This document shows, one piece after another, positions 11,231-20,740 of a DNA stretch of 64,000 nt. The notes beneath the pieces are model-generated. The model was not told the origin of the DNA. It ran no database searches and saw only the letters and a list, made by a program, of their open reading frames with translations. The DNA is from Symsagittifera roscoffensis (taxonomy: Eukaryota > Xenacoelomorpha > Acoela > Convolutidae). The position numbers and the translations under genes are program-made. Every line of letters begins with the position of its first letter. Within the stretch, counting starts at the first letter, position 1. The stretch covers positions 10,873,579 through 10,937,578 of the forward strand of contig NC_087065.1 of assembly GCF_963678635.1 (NCBI RefSeq), written 5' to 3'.

Positions 11231-11678
11231 GTTAAAAAATTCGAATGGAGTCAAGAACAATCAGTAGTATTCGAAGAATTAAAAAAAGCAGTAGCGAACA
11301 TAGCTAAGCTAAATTACTATGACCCAGCTAAAGAGACACGAGTGAAATCTGATGCAAGTTATAGCGGATTAGGGGCATCGCTAGAACAGCTAACAAAAGA
11401 AAACGATTGGGTCCCAATCTCATTTGCATCACGCTATTTGAATAATCAAGAAAAAAATATTCCTCTAACGAGCTGGAATTATTGGCAGTTGTATGGTCAG
11501 TTGATCGTTTTAAACATTACTTATTAGGGAAATAATTTGTAATAGTTACGGACCATAAAGCTTTAACATCTGCTTTAGAAGGAAATCGTTCTAATAAAAC
11601 CTACCAATCAAGATTAACACGATGGATGGATAGATTATTACCATACCACTTTAAAATCACACATATTCCAGAAGGGAT
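11231..11678 (+). pseudogene. pol: RNase H domain, frameshifted and with a stop
   Basis: The connection region leads into a 'SDAS..GLGA' motif holding the first catalytic Asp. The frame slips near 11470, after which 'ELELLAVVWS' (catalytic Glu helix) reads in another frame. A TAA at about 11530 interrupts it, and 'VTDHKAL' (catalytic Asp) follows. The domain then runs through 'RLTRWMDRLLP' to the 'DYLSREP' end motif after another shift near 11675. Confidence 0.88.
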
Positions 11679-12434
11679 ATGGATATTGTGGATTATCTAT
11701 CACGAGAACCGACCGGAGAGCCTTGGTCGGAATCTAATTTAGATGAAAAGTTTGTAGTTAAATCAATTGAATGTTTTCATAAGGCATTTGACTGTTTGTA
11801 CAGTAGGCTGAGTGGTACAAATTCACCAAATCAGAATGAAAAGCTTCTAGAACTTTCTCAGCAGCAGAAAATTACGAGTGAAGTGACAAAATCCAGGCAC
11901 AGTTGCTATAGCAACCAAAAAGTCCAAAAACGAACAAAGCTCGACCGGAACGCGAACGGGTTCGGTTCACGATTTTCAACTGCGAATAACGCGTTGAAAC
12001 TAAACACTTTAGTCAATCTCACGAAAACAATCCAGTCGGTTAATCTCATTCAAAAACAAAATTCAGCACAAAAACGATGGGGAGCGGAAAGTTAAAGAAG
12101 AGAATTGTGCGAATTGAAGACTGCAGGACGCAGGAGGATGATGACAAAATAACGGAGGAGGAAGTAACGGAGACAACCTTCCACGGAACATGCAGAATAA
12201 GGAGGGGAGCGCTGGACAGATCGGGATCAGCAGCCCGAGGTCGGAAAATTATTCAAATTCACCAGTGAAATCCATCATCGAAGTAAACCTAACCGCAGAG
12301 GATGACGACGGCAGCCAGGAGGTGAGTGTGGTACAACCAACAAAAAGGATCAACAAAAATCGAAACAAACTGGACGAATCGCTAGAAGACATGGGAAACA
12401 TCGGAACTTTCAGTCTGTCTAAGCTATTCGATAA
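11679..12434 (+). pseudogene. Pol spacer between RNase H and integrase
   Basis: It starts with the DYLSR motif closing RNase H and continues as a polar, Lys/Asn/Ser-rich then acidic linker. It is split over overlapping frames (11679-12095, 12077-12268, 12190-12516). I see no catalytic motif in it. Confidence 0.6.
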
Positions 12435-13974
12435 GACTTTGCTGGCTGAACTCATCTCGGAGGATGTTTGGATGGATCGTTTACGACGTTTTATCGAGAG
12501 AAATGACCGAGCATGATTCGAATTAATGAGCCCGTATACGAACCAATTGTGGAATCAATTGTCCGTTGTAGACGACTGCATCCTGGTTGACAATCGCCTA
12601 GCAGCTCTGGCACAACTCCGATCGGCGGTCATGAAGAGAACACACACAGGTCATCCGGGGCAAGATGCCATGCTCGATGCTTCGAACCATTTGTGGCGGC
12701 CTCACATGCATAAGGATATCATCAACCTAGCAGAAGAATGTCGAGAATGTACACGTTACGGTAAAAAGGCAAAGTATATAATCCCCAAAAACTCGTCCCA
12801 ACCTCTGCCGCTGCTATCGCAGCCAGGACAAGAGGTTCAATTTGATTATGCAGATCCTTTACAAGATAGTAAGGGAAAGAAAATCTATTTGTTAGTAGCG
12901 ATTGACGGATATTCAAAAATTCCTTCTGTCGTGATTACGAAATCAACGGGGGGTAAATCTACGATAAAATTTTTACGCTCATACATTGATACTCACGGAA
13001 TCCCTGAGTCGATAAAAACAGACCAATTCTCGGGATTTGAGGGAAAAGCGATAAAAAAACATCTAGAAAATAACATAGAACAAAAGTTTTGTCCGGTGGG
13101 GGGCCATCGCGGGTTTGGTTTGGTTGAGAGGACATTCCAAACAATAAAAAGGCGATTAGAGGTAATGCTACTGGAAGAAAATGTAAAATCGGCCAAATTC
13201 TGCCTTCGCACGATAATTCGGGATATGCGTTGAAATAAACAGAAAACCATTCAGCAGTCACCATTTGAGGCACTTTTTGGCAGGCTGCCAAAAATGGAGT
13301 TTAAAGTTATTCGTGACAAGTTCTTGAAATTTTCTGACCATTTAGATAAACAGCAATTGGAGAGATCAGCGCTGACCGCCAGTCAACTGAAAAGGAGTAT
13401 AGATCAATCACGGGACTCACTCAAGATTGTGAAGAAACGCCAGAGAAGTCGAGACGTTAGCCCCCTTTTCAAACAAAAGAATAGAACAATTCAAGAAAAA
13501 AATCGAGCAAGAAAACTCAAAGCATTACTCAAAGCGAACGCCAAATGGAATGCGGAACGCCGTAAACTCGCGGGACAAGACCTGCAACAGCTAGTAGACA
13601 ATACTAGTACCATAGACCCAGACCTTAGAAAGGAACTACTCTATTCCCTGGAGCGTGGGTTCGTAGAAGACAAACCCAAAAGCTCGGAATGGAACACTCA
13701 AATTTTGCTTCGACGGGACGTGAACCGTAGAAGTGGGGCGGCACTGACTAATCCTCTGAAAGTAAAAGTACCGGCCGAAACACCAAAAACGATCACAACA
13801 GCTTCGGGCTCAGTTTATCGGAAAAGAGATTTGGCCAAAGCGACGGTTCCAGTGAAGAACACACCGAATGAGGAGAATAGTCAAAAAGAAAAAGCAAAAA
13901 TCCCGTTGGAGGAACAGAAGAGCAAGCACCAAAAGAAAGATGTTGAGCCGGAAGAGGAAACAGAGTCGGAATAA
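12435..13974 (+). pseudogene. pol: Integrase, nearly intact frame with internal stops
   Basis: The N-terminal zinc-binding domain includes 'HTGHPGQDAM' and 'CREC'; a TGA at 12514-12516 lies just upstream of the main frame. The catalytic core follows with Asp in 'FDYADP', Asp in 'KTDQFSGF' and Glu in 'GLVERTFQ', a plausible D,D,E set. A TGA at 13231-13233 is followed in the same frame by 'PFEALFGRLPK' and a basic, Arg/Lys-rich C-terminal domain to TAA 13972. The enzyme would insert the DNA copy into the genome. Confidence 0.9.
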
Positions 13975-14821
13975 GAAGATAGAAATCTTTTCGACGAGCA
14001 AGCTAAGGAACGTTTCCAAAATAGCGACACTATAGTCACATCGAGGGACACGCCTACAGGAGAGGGACTGAATCTGGCAGTAAGGAGAGCGAAGCCAAAA
14101 GAAGGCGGCCCGGCAATGGGCGGGGGGGGGCAAAAACTCAGGAGCAAGTGGTAATTAGACTCAAGGGAAAGAAGGAAGAAAAAAAAATGCAACAACAGCC
14201 GACGAAAATCCGAAAACAAAACCGGCAGATCCAACAAAACCTCAAAACCAGCCTAGCAGCTCTGGAGGCCTAGAAAGCACTAATCCGAAAATGATGAAGA
14301 AACGGATTGCTAGGGACACATCTCCAAGCACAATTCTGAACGCGTTTCAGAAGCAAGACATGGTCCCAGAGGAGTGGCAAAACCTCGCGGATCTAGTTCT
14401 GACGAGAGGCCTACAGAAAACAGCGGAGGAAATACTAAATGAAAAGGACACATTGGCAGAGGAACATGCGACAAGGGTTAATAGTTCTCCACCAGGGTTT
14501 TCTGACGAATCGATGATCGACGAGCAAACGGGAACTACTATCAGACGCAGCAAAAGAGCTACAAAAAATCAAGGGCACAAGAGATTCGGTAACCCGGTAA
14601 AACATTCAGTTAACGAAATTAGCACAGATGAAGACATAGCAGACTTGAACGAGCTGGCTTTGGATAAACACAGATATAAGCTGACAAACTCAAAAACGGA
14701 CACTAGCAAACCACTGGAAACAAGATTGAACCTCCTGGAACGGCACCTATTCCGGAGAAAATTCGGATATTCAGCACTTGACACATGCGGCCATGAAATG
14801 CAAAGTGGAAAGCACCACTAG
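13975..14821 (+). pseudogene. Charged C-terminal tail of the retrotransposon polyprotein
   Basis: The reading continues past the TAA at 13972 in the same frame to the G-run near 14121-14128, then in another frame to TAG at 14819-14821. It is rich in Lys, Glu and Ser with a 'RRSKRATKN' block and no known catalytic motif. It could be an integrase tail or a separate last open frame. Confidence 0.55.
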
Positions 14822-14948
14822 ACCTTACGCGATAAATTAAAAAAATTATTCACTAAATTTTCGACACCTACCGGATCACAACCTGAGATGAAAACTCTTG
14901 ATATGTTTTTATCCTTAAAATTTTATATGTATCTAATAAAGTTTTATT

Positions 14949-14961
14949 GGACTCGGGGGAA
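14949..14961 (+). promoter_or_regulatory. Polypurine tract
   Basis: The purine-rich run 'ggactcggggga' lies immediately before the 3' LTR, where plus-strand priming is expected. Confidence 0.6.
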
Positions 14962-15267
14962 TTTGGCACTGCGTTTGCAGTAACTAACCTTGAGTGACAG
15001 CTAAAGGGCCATTGCAGTTGCAGTGAGCGTATTTATTAATGTTATATAATTAAGTTACGATATTATTAATTATGTGTGGTCAAGGCCAACGGTGGTGCTA
15101 GAATCGTATCAATGATTTACTCAGTGTTGTTATACTCAAGTATGGGAAAACAGTAACAATCAAAGCTACAATCAATCTTGTTAAAACCTCGGTTAACAAG
15201 TTAAATTAAACATTAGTCTATCCACGTTTTACACAACCAAAGTTAGCCTGAGTTTGGGGTTATCACA
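14962..15267 (+). repeat. 3' LTR (306 bp)
   Basis: Partner of 8301-8605. The first bases have mutated (TTTGGCACTGC against TGTGGTACTGC), while the end TTATCACA is intact. It is followed by tttattat, the candidate target duplication. Confidence 0.93.
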
Positions 15268-15275
15268 TTTATTAT

Positions 15276-15425
15276 CATGTTCATGTTTTCAAGGTCAAGG
15301 TCAAGGCCAGCATCAATTGCATAACAGAAATTTTTTTTTAATTCAGTGTGCTAAACTTCGTACCAAGCTTGCACGCTCTTGGAAATATTGATTAAAATTT
15401 TAACTCAGAACTTAGGATATCACAC
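15276..15425 (+). repeat. Right part of the older element's 5' LTR
   Basis: It ends 'gatatcaca' directly before a primer-binding-site-like sequence ('cggcccagccagcagga'), as the younger LTR does. Its left part appears to be upstream of the younger element at 8227-8300. Confidence 0.55.
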
Positions 15426-15834
15426 GGCCCAGCCAGCAGGACTTATAAACAAAAAGCAGAGATTGGACCTGGGTTTTCAGTAAATTCGACAACTGTGAAA
15501 AAAATGTGATCTACTCATTTTACTGCTACCTCCAGAACCACTAATGATAGTGCAACTATCACAATCGGAAACACCCAGATCAACACAAAAGCAACTGCGG
15601 CACAAGACGAAGTCGTTACATCAATTTCATCTGACATAGGAATTGAAACGCATGCAAAAACCAAAAACTTATAAGATAAAAGCTTGAAAACACTATTGAC
15701 TGAAGCAATCATACGTTTAATTCTGACAAAAGTGGGAAAACAGTAGCAAACCTTTTGAATATCAATTGCTACGACACGAGGGTTAAATGCGGCGCTAGTC
15801 ACAAAAGATGAAATGAAATTTAAGTACAATTGTC

Positions 15835-16085
15835 TCAAAAAAGATGATTGGATCCCCAGAATCTTTTGCGTCAATGTACTTGATCGATCAAGAGAAAAAA
15901 TCAACGAATGAGTTTGAAATGTTGGCAGTATTTTAGGTATTATATAGACTCAAATATCACCTTTCAGGAAAAGAACTCGTTGTAGCCACAAGATCAGAAA
16001 GCCTTACTATCAGCTGTAAACGCAAAACTATCTACAAAACTTATCAAATCAGATCACTCGAAAGCGTGGATAGGCTACCAATAAT
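15835..16085 (+). pseudogene. RNase H relic of the older element
   Basis: The segment matches 11400-11650 of the younger element. It includes 'gattggatccc', 'gatcaagagaaaaaat', 'gaaatgttggcagt' (the Glu-containing helix), a degraded 'gtagccac' in place of 'gttacggac', and a final 'gtggataggctacca'. Several stops and shifts are present. Confidence 0.7.
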
Positions 16086-16087
16086 TG

Positions 16088-16627
16088 TTCTGACTTTCGA
16101 TACGAAAGTAACGGAATATTTGTGCTCGGGGTGGGTTTTTTTTTTCTTCAGACAAATTTCGACTTTTTAACTAGCGATTTTTGACGGAATTTTTTTATAT
16201 CATCCAAAAGGTATTGTTGTCCTGAGCTTAAATTTGAAAAAAAATTTCACCTGTGATCATTTTTCGTAAAATTATGAGGGTTTAAAGATTGCCATTTTGG
16301 CCAATTTGGGACAATTAACGCGCGATATATTTCGCGCTATTAACGCGTAAGCGAGATTTAATCCGTCTTAGAAATCGTTCCAAATTGGTTCAAGGAATCT
16401 TATATGCCATAATTGATTTGTTAATAGGAGCAAAATTTATCACTTAGTACTTATTATGACGTGTGGGGGATGATTTTCATAAAAATTTTCAAATTTTAGA
16501 AAAAAAAATTTTCATTTTATTTTATTTCATATAATGTTTTTATGTTGTTACTGCTGCTCCATAAACCTTCAAAAGCAGTCGGAACATTCAGGGCTTCGCC
16601 CTGATACGAGCAGTCTTGTTTATTTTA
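16088..16627 (+). repeat. Family A dispersed repeat, full copy A2
   Basis: The best complete copy, about 540 bp, from 'gttctgactttcgatacg' to 'gagcagtcttgtttatttt', with both the start hairpin and the perfect end hairpin (cagggc/gccctg). It splits the older retrotransposon's RNase H/spacer region, so it inserted after that element. No coding capacity. Confidence 0.8.
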
Positions 16628-17445
16628 AAATTGTACATCTGGCCGGCAGAGACAAGAGAATTGTCGGCTAAACTTAAAGATATCCGTTCACGGAGCCCTG
16701 GGAGGAAACAGACACAAAATTTGTCACTATGATATAGTAGTACCGTCAATTGAAAGTTTTCACGAGATGCTAGGCTGCTCAAGCAGCCGAACTGTTAAAT
16801 AAATCCGGCACAACCGGAATGAAAATTGATTCAATACTTCTCATACTATATAAGTCATAGTGACGAAATGAGTCACCATAGAAATGAACTGTCACCATAG
16901 AAATGAGTCACCGAACAAGGCTGAGCCTGAACAAAAACATACATACTAAAAACTGACAAAAGAACAAAAAACACTTCTCAGCAAAGTTTTGACAGAAACC
17001 AGTTAAAGATACCCGTCGTGCCGAAGACTAGAGAAGCGAGCTCGTGCATGTACGAAAAACAAAATGATGGGGAGGAGAAGAAATGCAGATGAATGTTGAA
17101 ATCAAACCCTGTCAAACAAAAAGTTGTTCCTATGCGGAAACAGAGAATGACGAAAAAGACAGAAAAAGAAATGAACGCTTGGCCATTAAAACAGGACACC
17201 TTTACAACTACCACTTAAAGTGACGTGGAGCCTCCTGATAAGGACAGAAGAAGTTGAAGGGATGAAGCTGTAAAAGAAGCTCAAAGCAGTCTATCTGGTA
17301 AACGCCTTCCCAGCAAAGCATCTGTCAATGAGAGACAGATAGATAGCACGTGGCTGAGATGAGAGAGGACGCTTTAGATAGCTTAGAAAAACCAGCCCGC
17401 AGAGCAAGGGGAGACATGGCTTGACTGAGTGAGCGTCGCAGTAGA

Positions 17446-17605
17446 GATAAACCGCTAAAAACCGTTCAAATCTTGTGCGGTTTTTGCGCGTTTTTTTTTA
17501 GATAAACCGTTCAAAAACCGCTCAAACCGCTCATTTTGAAGCAAGATTTTGAGCGTAATTGTCTAAAAAAACCGCTCAAACCGCTCAAATCTTGCTTCAA
17601 ATTAG
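17446..17605. repeat. Short repeat cluster of 'accgctcaaa' units (family J)
   Basis: The unit accgctcaaa or a near variant occurs at about 17451, 17495, 17515, 17524, 17571 and 17580. 'ttgaagcaagatttt' (17535) is inverted against 'aaatcttgcttcaaa' (17587), which allows a hairpin. It interrupts the older retrotransposon. Confidence 0.6.
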
Positions 17606-17989
17606 GTGAAAAATCTCGACTCGGGAAAACAGAACAACAAGGGTTCGATCAAATGGGTTCTTACATGTACCCATTATGAAACCAAATGATTATGAAACCA
17701 AGCTAACCCTAAGTGGACAACCGCGTAGCAACCCCAGAGAATTTGAGAAAAGCCGTCATGAAGAGACTCCACAGAAAAAAATCGGGACCACAGGTTATTC
17801 TCGTCGTCTCGACAATTTTTTGATGACCGCACATGGAAAAGTGAATCTGAGAGCTGAAATGACTCAGTGAAAGTGGCAGCGGAAAATGGCGCATGTAAAA
17901 AATATGGTAGGAATTTAAAATTTGAATAAAAAAACGCATCAAAACGGCTCTCACTGCTCATCTAACAATAGGAGGAAAAACAATTAGAC

Positions 17990-18260
17990 TACTCTGGCCC
18001 GATGAAAACGAAGAAAATAAAAAATAAACCGACTAATTGCATTTGACCGATTTTCAAACGTTTTTGGTAGAAAAACGAAAGAACCTTTGGTAAACAAATA
18101 TCAGCCAAATTTCCCAGAAGTTATATAGTTTCACACGGAATGTTTAAAGCAATATGACGGACAAAATTTCAGGTTCAAAGGAAACCAATTGAAGAAATTT
18201 GCATAGAAAACATCAAAAGCAAAAAAACTTAAACACCATAAATGTAAGTAAAAAAACAAT
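17990..18260 (+). pseudogene. Integrase catalytic-core relic of the older element
   Basis: Translation gives a 'FDRFSNVFG' stretch, then 'QYDGQNFRFKG' and 'LKKF', aligning with 'IDGYSKIPS', 'KTDQFSGFEG' and 'IKKH' of the younger integrase. The second catalytic Asp appears to survive. Stops interrupt the frame. Confidence 0.65.
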
Positions 18261-19920
18261 AGTTTGATATCTGAGATTGGCAAAATAGACAATCATAAAC
18301 AAATTAACACCTAAAACACATTCCACAAGACCCTCGAAGCCGAAATTTATATGAACCTTTTACTAAAAAAAATCAGTACTTCAGATGAATCAAATCTGAA
18401 ACGTGAAAAGTTCGGCCTTGACGGAAGAATAGAGAGATTAAAATAAATGAACCGCTTATCAGGGACGTTAGGCTGCTGTTAAAAAAACAAAGGGACCGTT
18501 AAAGCATTCTGATGAAATTTCTAGAAGCCAACGCGGCATGGAACGAGGTTAGGCGGGACACGTCGAGAACCGAAATGAAGAAAAGATGAAAATTTATGTA
18601 GAAATGTACAAACCCAGAAAAGAAATAGGAAAACGACTTTTGCAAAAAATACCGTTTGATTGATGAGAAAAGCAAAACAGATCCAAAGAAAAACATGCTG
18701 ACCACACAAGACAAAAAGACAGCTGTGGCCTATAAAGGTCAGAAGAAATTTCCACGGAATAATCTAACAGTTCCAAAGACATCACCAAACTAAAAATAAT
18801 TGGCTTTGACGAAAAGAAGAAAAAAACCACTAATAAAATTAGACAATGCAATAATCAAGAGGGATTTGGGACGAGATAAGAAACAAGTATACCAGAAACC
18901 AGTGAACGAGGCTACAAGAGCGGAAACAACCATCTAAACAACACTACCGTAATCGAAGTTGAGGGACGATAAGAACGGAATTTCTTCCGAAAGACCCATG
19001 CTTCAGAGACTTTCAAGAGAACTAAACCATAGTATTTTTAAAGTATAAGAATACAGGTGGCGATATCAACCTAGGAACTGAGGGAGCCAAGACAAAAAAG
19101 AGGGGAAAAATTACAGCAACCCCTTCAGTGAAGAGAAAAACCAACGGCGCAAGAGGCCAGAAGGCACAAAAAGGCAACGTTGAAATGAGATAGAGAAAAG
19201 GCCGCTTCGAGTACTGCTATGGCAGCAACAATATTTACATCAACATCCATTGAAGATGGACTGGGAAACCCAGGAAAGAAAATGATTTGAAAAATTACAA
19301 AATGCGGCAGCTTTTCAAGTGAGAAATAGACGCGACCGTAGAAAAAATATACGCAAATGTCAGTCTACAACAAATATCATCGGTCGAACTGGCAGAAAGC
19401 TGCTGATCAAAGGGAGAATTAACAACAAACAATGGAGACATTCAAGGTGATGAAAGCGTTAAAAAGTTTGCGGAAAAGCATGAGGACGAGCAAAACCAAG
19501 CAAAAGGCGATTTACGATGATCTATTCAAACAGTCGGTGAAGAAAGTAGATGAATAGGCATATGACGAAAAAGAGATGTCTGTGGAGCTCAAAAGGTCTT
19601 GCAAGCATACGAAAAAAGTTAGCGACAAAAAACTCACTAAGATATGAGTTGGAGCACAGAATCCATCAATTGAAGCAATAAGTGAGCAGTTAAATTAGGA
19701 GAAACTCTAGGACAGAATAGTTTATGGGCCGCAAACTGGGCTACAGAACATAAAAAAAATAAAAAATAAAAAAGTAAAAGAGAGAAAAAGAAAATGAAAG
19801 CCAGTGCTCCAAAAACAGAAACTTTTTAGAACATAACGATCTGCAAAAACTTAGAATAAAATTCATTTAAATTGAATTTTTACTCGAGATAATTAACGCA
19901 AGGTCAAATATTTTCCCACA

Positions 19921-20230
19921 TAAGAGGGATTGTAGTACTGCTAAGGAAATAGCAGAGTATCTCAGAAGAGTTTGGTTATCAATATGATGTAATGTCGGTA
20001 AGGGTCAAAATGAGCATGAGTTTCATGACACAAAGACAATATTTTAGGTTCACTTTGCGATTTATGTTAATATTACATATCAAAATTGTATGCTTTTAGA
20101 AAATGTTAATTCGTTACTGATTGAATTTGGTACCGTGTGAACATTCGACTTGTCAAACATCGGAAAAACTAAAAAGTGTTGAAAACATCCAAAAGTTTGC
20201 TTTGTAGGGCATATATCCGACGTTTTTCAA
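19921..20230 (+). repeat. Candidate 3' LTR of the older element
   Basis: The purine tract 'aagaggga' is followed at 19931 by TGTAGTACTGC, matching the younger LTR start at 9 of 11 bases. The remaining sequence matches the older 5' LTR parts only weakly, and the right border is arbitrary. Confidence 0.35.
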
Positions 20231-20349
20231 AAATTAGGGCCAATATATGATTTTTATCGTTCGTTTAACAGATGCTATTGGGATCAAATTGAAGCCAAAT
20301 GCCGCAGTTGCGCCAACGTGTTGTGAGCTTGCCAACAAGGGGCATGACT

Positions 20350-20630
20350 GGGGTTTAGGAACTTAGACGACAAGCAAATTAGACGATCACAAAATAACAA
20401 AATTTAGACAATAACTTGCGTGCAAATTGCGTGAAACTTGTTTACAGACTTAAATTATCTTTAAGCTGAGTAAATACTGGTTACCCAATTTAGGCAATAA
20501 CTTGCGTGAAAATTGCGTGAATTTTGTTTACAGACTTAAATGAACTTTTGGCTGAGTAAATACTGGTTGTCCGTAAATTCCGTTTCTTTACGATCATCTA
20601 ATTTGCTTGTCGTCTAATTTCCGAGGCCCC
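20350..20630. mobile_element. 281-bp TIR element (MITE-like, family H)
   Basis: The inverted ends of about 44 bp match at most positions; both contain 'ttagacgacaagcaaatta' and begin GGGG. The interior is two direct copies of an 86-bp unit (20401-20486 and 20487-20572) sharing 'caataacttgcgtg' and 'gctgagtaaatactggtt'. No coding capacity. I could not define a clear target-site duplication. Confidence 0.75.
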
Positions 20631-20657
20631 GGTAGGACTCAATATGAAAGTTAGAGC

Positions 20658-20740
20658 CGTTAACCGCTGCAAAGCGGCGAAGTGAGTGTATCGCGCTGAC
20701 CGGCGATCTTAAACCGAGTTCAAAATTTTCTAACTGGAAT
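20658..20740 (+). other. tRNA-like sequence, possible SINE head
   Basis: 'cggcgaagtgag' resembles an internal A box and 'gagttcaaaat' about 40 bases later resembles a B box, the spacing of a tRNA-derived promoter. No cloverleaf with a proper acceptor stem could be drawn, so this is not called a tRNA gene. Confidence 0.25.

Larger units (their letters stand above)
8301..15267 (+). mobile_element. Ty3/gypsy-type LTR retrotransposon, decayed, about 7.0 kb
   Basis: The element is bounded by 305- and 306-bp LTRs with about 25 differences by eye (roughly 8 percent), so it is not recent. The internal order is primer-binding site, gag with zinc knuckles, protease, reverse transcriptase, RNase H, integrase and a charged integrase tail. 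Protease-RT-RNaseH-integrase is the Ty3/gypsy order. The coding region is interrupted by in-frame stops (for example 8950, 11530, 12514, 13231, 13972) and several frameshifts, so it is not autonomous as read. No envelope-like frame is present. The 8-mer tttattat occurs immediately outside both ends (8293-8300 and 15268-15275) as a candidate target-site duplication, although 4-6 bp is usual for the family. Confidence 0.93.
15268..20230 (+). mobile_element. Older, heavily decayed relative of the same retrotransposon
   Basis: The region is collinear with the younger element. An LTR end plus primer-binding site (15419-15443) corresponds to 8599-8623, an RNase H relic (15835-16085) to 11400-11650, an integrase core relic (17990-18260) to 12890-13090, and an integrase C-terminal relic near 18515-18570 to 13535-13580. 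A purine tract with an LTR-like start at 19921-19941 closes it. After removing the family A insertion at 16088-16627, the spacing from RNase H to integrase agrees with the younger copy. Every domain is full of stops. The right end of the 3' LTR is not defined. Confidence 0.75.

Noticed and set aside
13810-14237. Long hydrophobic reverse-strand frames
   Set aside because: Antisense to the Lys/Glu-rich integrase tail, which reads as Phe/Leu-rich in reverse.
8301-15267. Possible envelope gene that would make the element a retrovirus-like errantivirus
   Set aside because: The region after integrase encodes only charged, low-complexity sequence with no signal peptide or membrane span.
15515-15904. 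129-codon open frame on the reverse strand
   Set aside because: Antisense to the older retrotransposon relic, with no splice or domain support.
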